17,762 nt of DNA from Collybiopsis luxurians FD-317 M1 (lineage: Eukaryota; Basidiomycota; Agaricomycetes; Agaricales; Omphalotaceae), in NCBI GenBank assembly GCA_000827265.1, contig KN834922.1:6372-24133 (forward strand), written 5' to 3'. Positions 17,568-17,762 of this stretch are shown piece by piece. The notes below the pieces were generated by a model. It worked only from the letters and a program-made list of their open reading frames with translations, was not told the origin of the DNA and did not search any database. Made by a program: the position numbers and the translations under genes. Each line of letters begins with the position of its first letter. The first letter of the stretch is position 1.

Positions 17568-17762
17568 GACATTGAACTCACTCAGTACACTCATAATCTA
17601 GTTGAGGCCCCTAAATATAACCTTCAATGGTGACAAATAAATCATCAAATGTGTTGAAAACAAGTTTTAATGAGAAGTACATTGTGCCGAGATTCAGTAA
17701 GTTAGCTGTCAAGCACAGGGAAAAAAAGTTACTTGTCATGACAAAGTAACTTTAAGTAACTT
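17568..17762 (-). repeat. Right inverted repeat of the DNA transposon-like element
   Basis: Inverted relative to 1206-1441. At the outer end, AAGTTACTTGTCATGACAAAGTAACTT (17727-17753, written here for its symmetry: AAGTTACTTGTCATGAC then AAAGTAACTT) is a near-perfect palindrome, followed by another AAGTAACTT that reaches the last base of the window. The repeat may continue beyond the window, so the outer edge is not known. Confidence 0.58.

Overview
The window is transposon-rich DNA that looks like a basidiomycete fungus, probably an Agaricomycete. The evidence is AT-rich flanks, spliced genes with 48-70 nt GT-AG introns, a chromodomain Ty3/gypsy polyprotein of the type common in mushroom genomes, and a nested second transposon. 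No ordinary host housekeeping gene, tRNA, rRNA or CRISPR array was recognised.

The core is one complete but decayed LTR retrotransposon of 13,605 bp (3049-16653), inserted on the minus strand. It has two 695-bp LTRs (3049-3743 and 15959-16653), both TG...CA, flanked by a 5-bp target duplication GGCAG. On the minus strand it reads: 5' LTR (right), a 12-nt primer-binding site, an ATG 28 nt beyond the LTR, a very long Gag with about 1,070 extra N-terminal residues, a CCHC knuckle, protease, reverse transcriptase, RNase H, integrase (HHCC and D,D35E) and a C-terminal chromodomain ending at 7360. The primer-binding site matches no tRNA 3' end. It is the exact 12-nt complement of an LTR segment lying about 32 nt downstream of a TATAAAAG box, which is the arrangement expected for Tf1/sushi-type self-priming.

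Between pol and the 3' LTR (3744-7310) lie two further genes on the opposite (+) strand. One has five exons and encodes a six-cysteine motif plus coiled coil. The other has two exons and is mostly coiled coil. Each has its own TATA-like box. A G-rich tract resembling the terminal polypurine tract sits just past the end of pol, so this 3.6-kb antisense module lies between two PPT-like tracts.

Decay has a clear signature. By hand I count 29 premature in-frame stops in the three coding units; 28 are TGA and 1 is TAA. Several fall where the family has arginine, so CGA to TGA is the simple explanation. The two LTRs differ at 27 positions; all are transitions and 24 lie at present or inferred CpG sites. 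Methyl-CpG deamination, not random decay or CpA-type RIP, has inactivated a fairly young copy. Three one-base frame shifts all occur at short homopolymers, and apart from them gag and pol look like one continuous frame.

The retrotransposon sits inside an older DNA element marked by inverted repeats at 1206-1441 and 17568-17762. That element carries a broken minus-strand gene (1813-2750) with a Cys-rich, GCM-like segment. Positions 1-1205 and 16659-17567 hold no recognisable gene.
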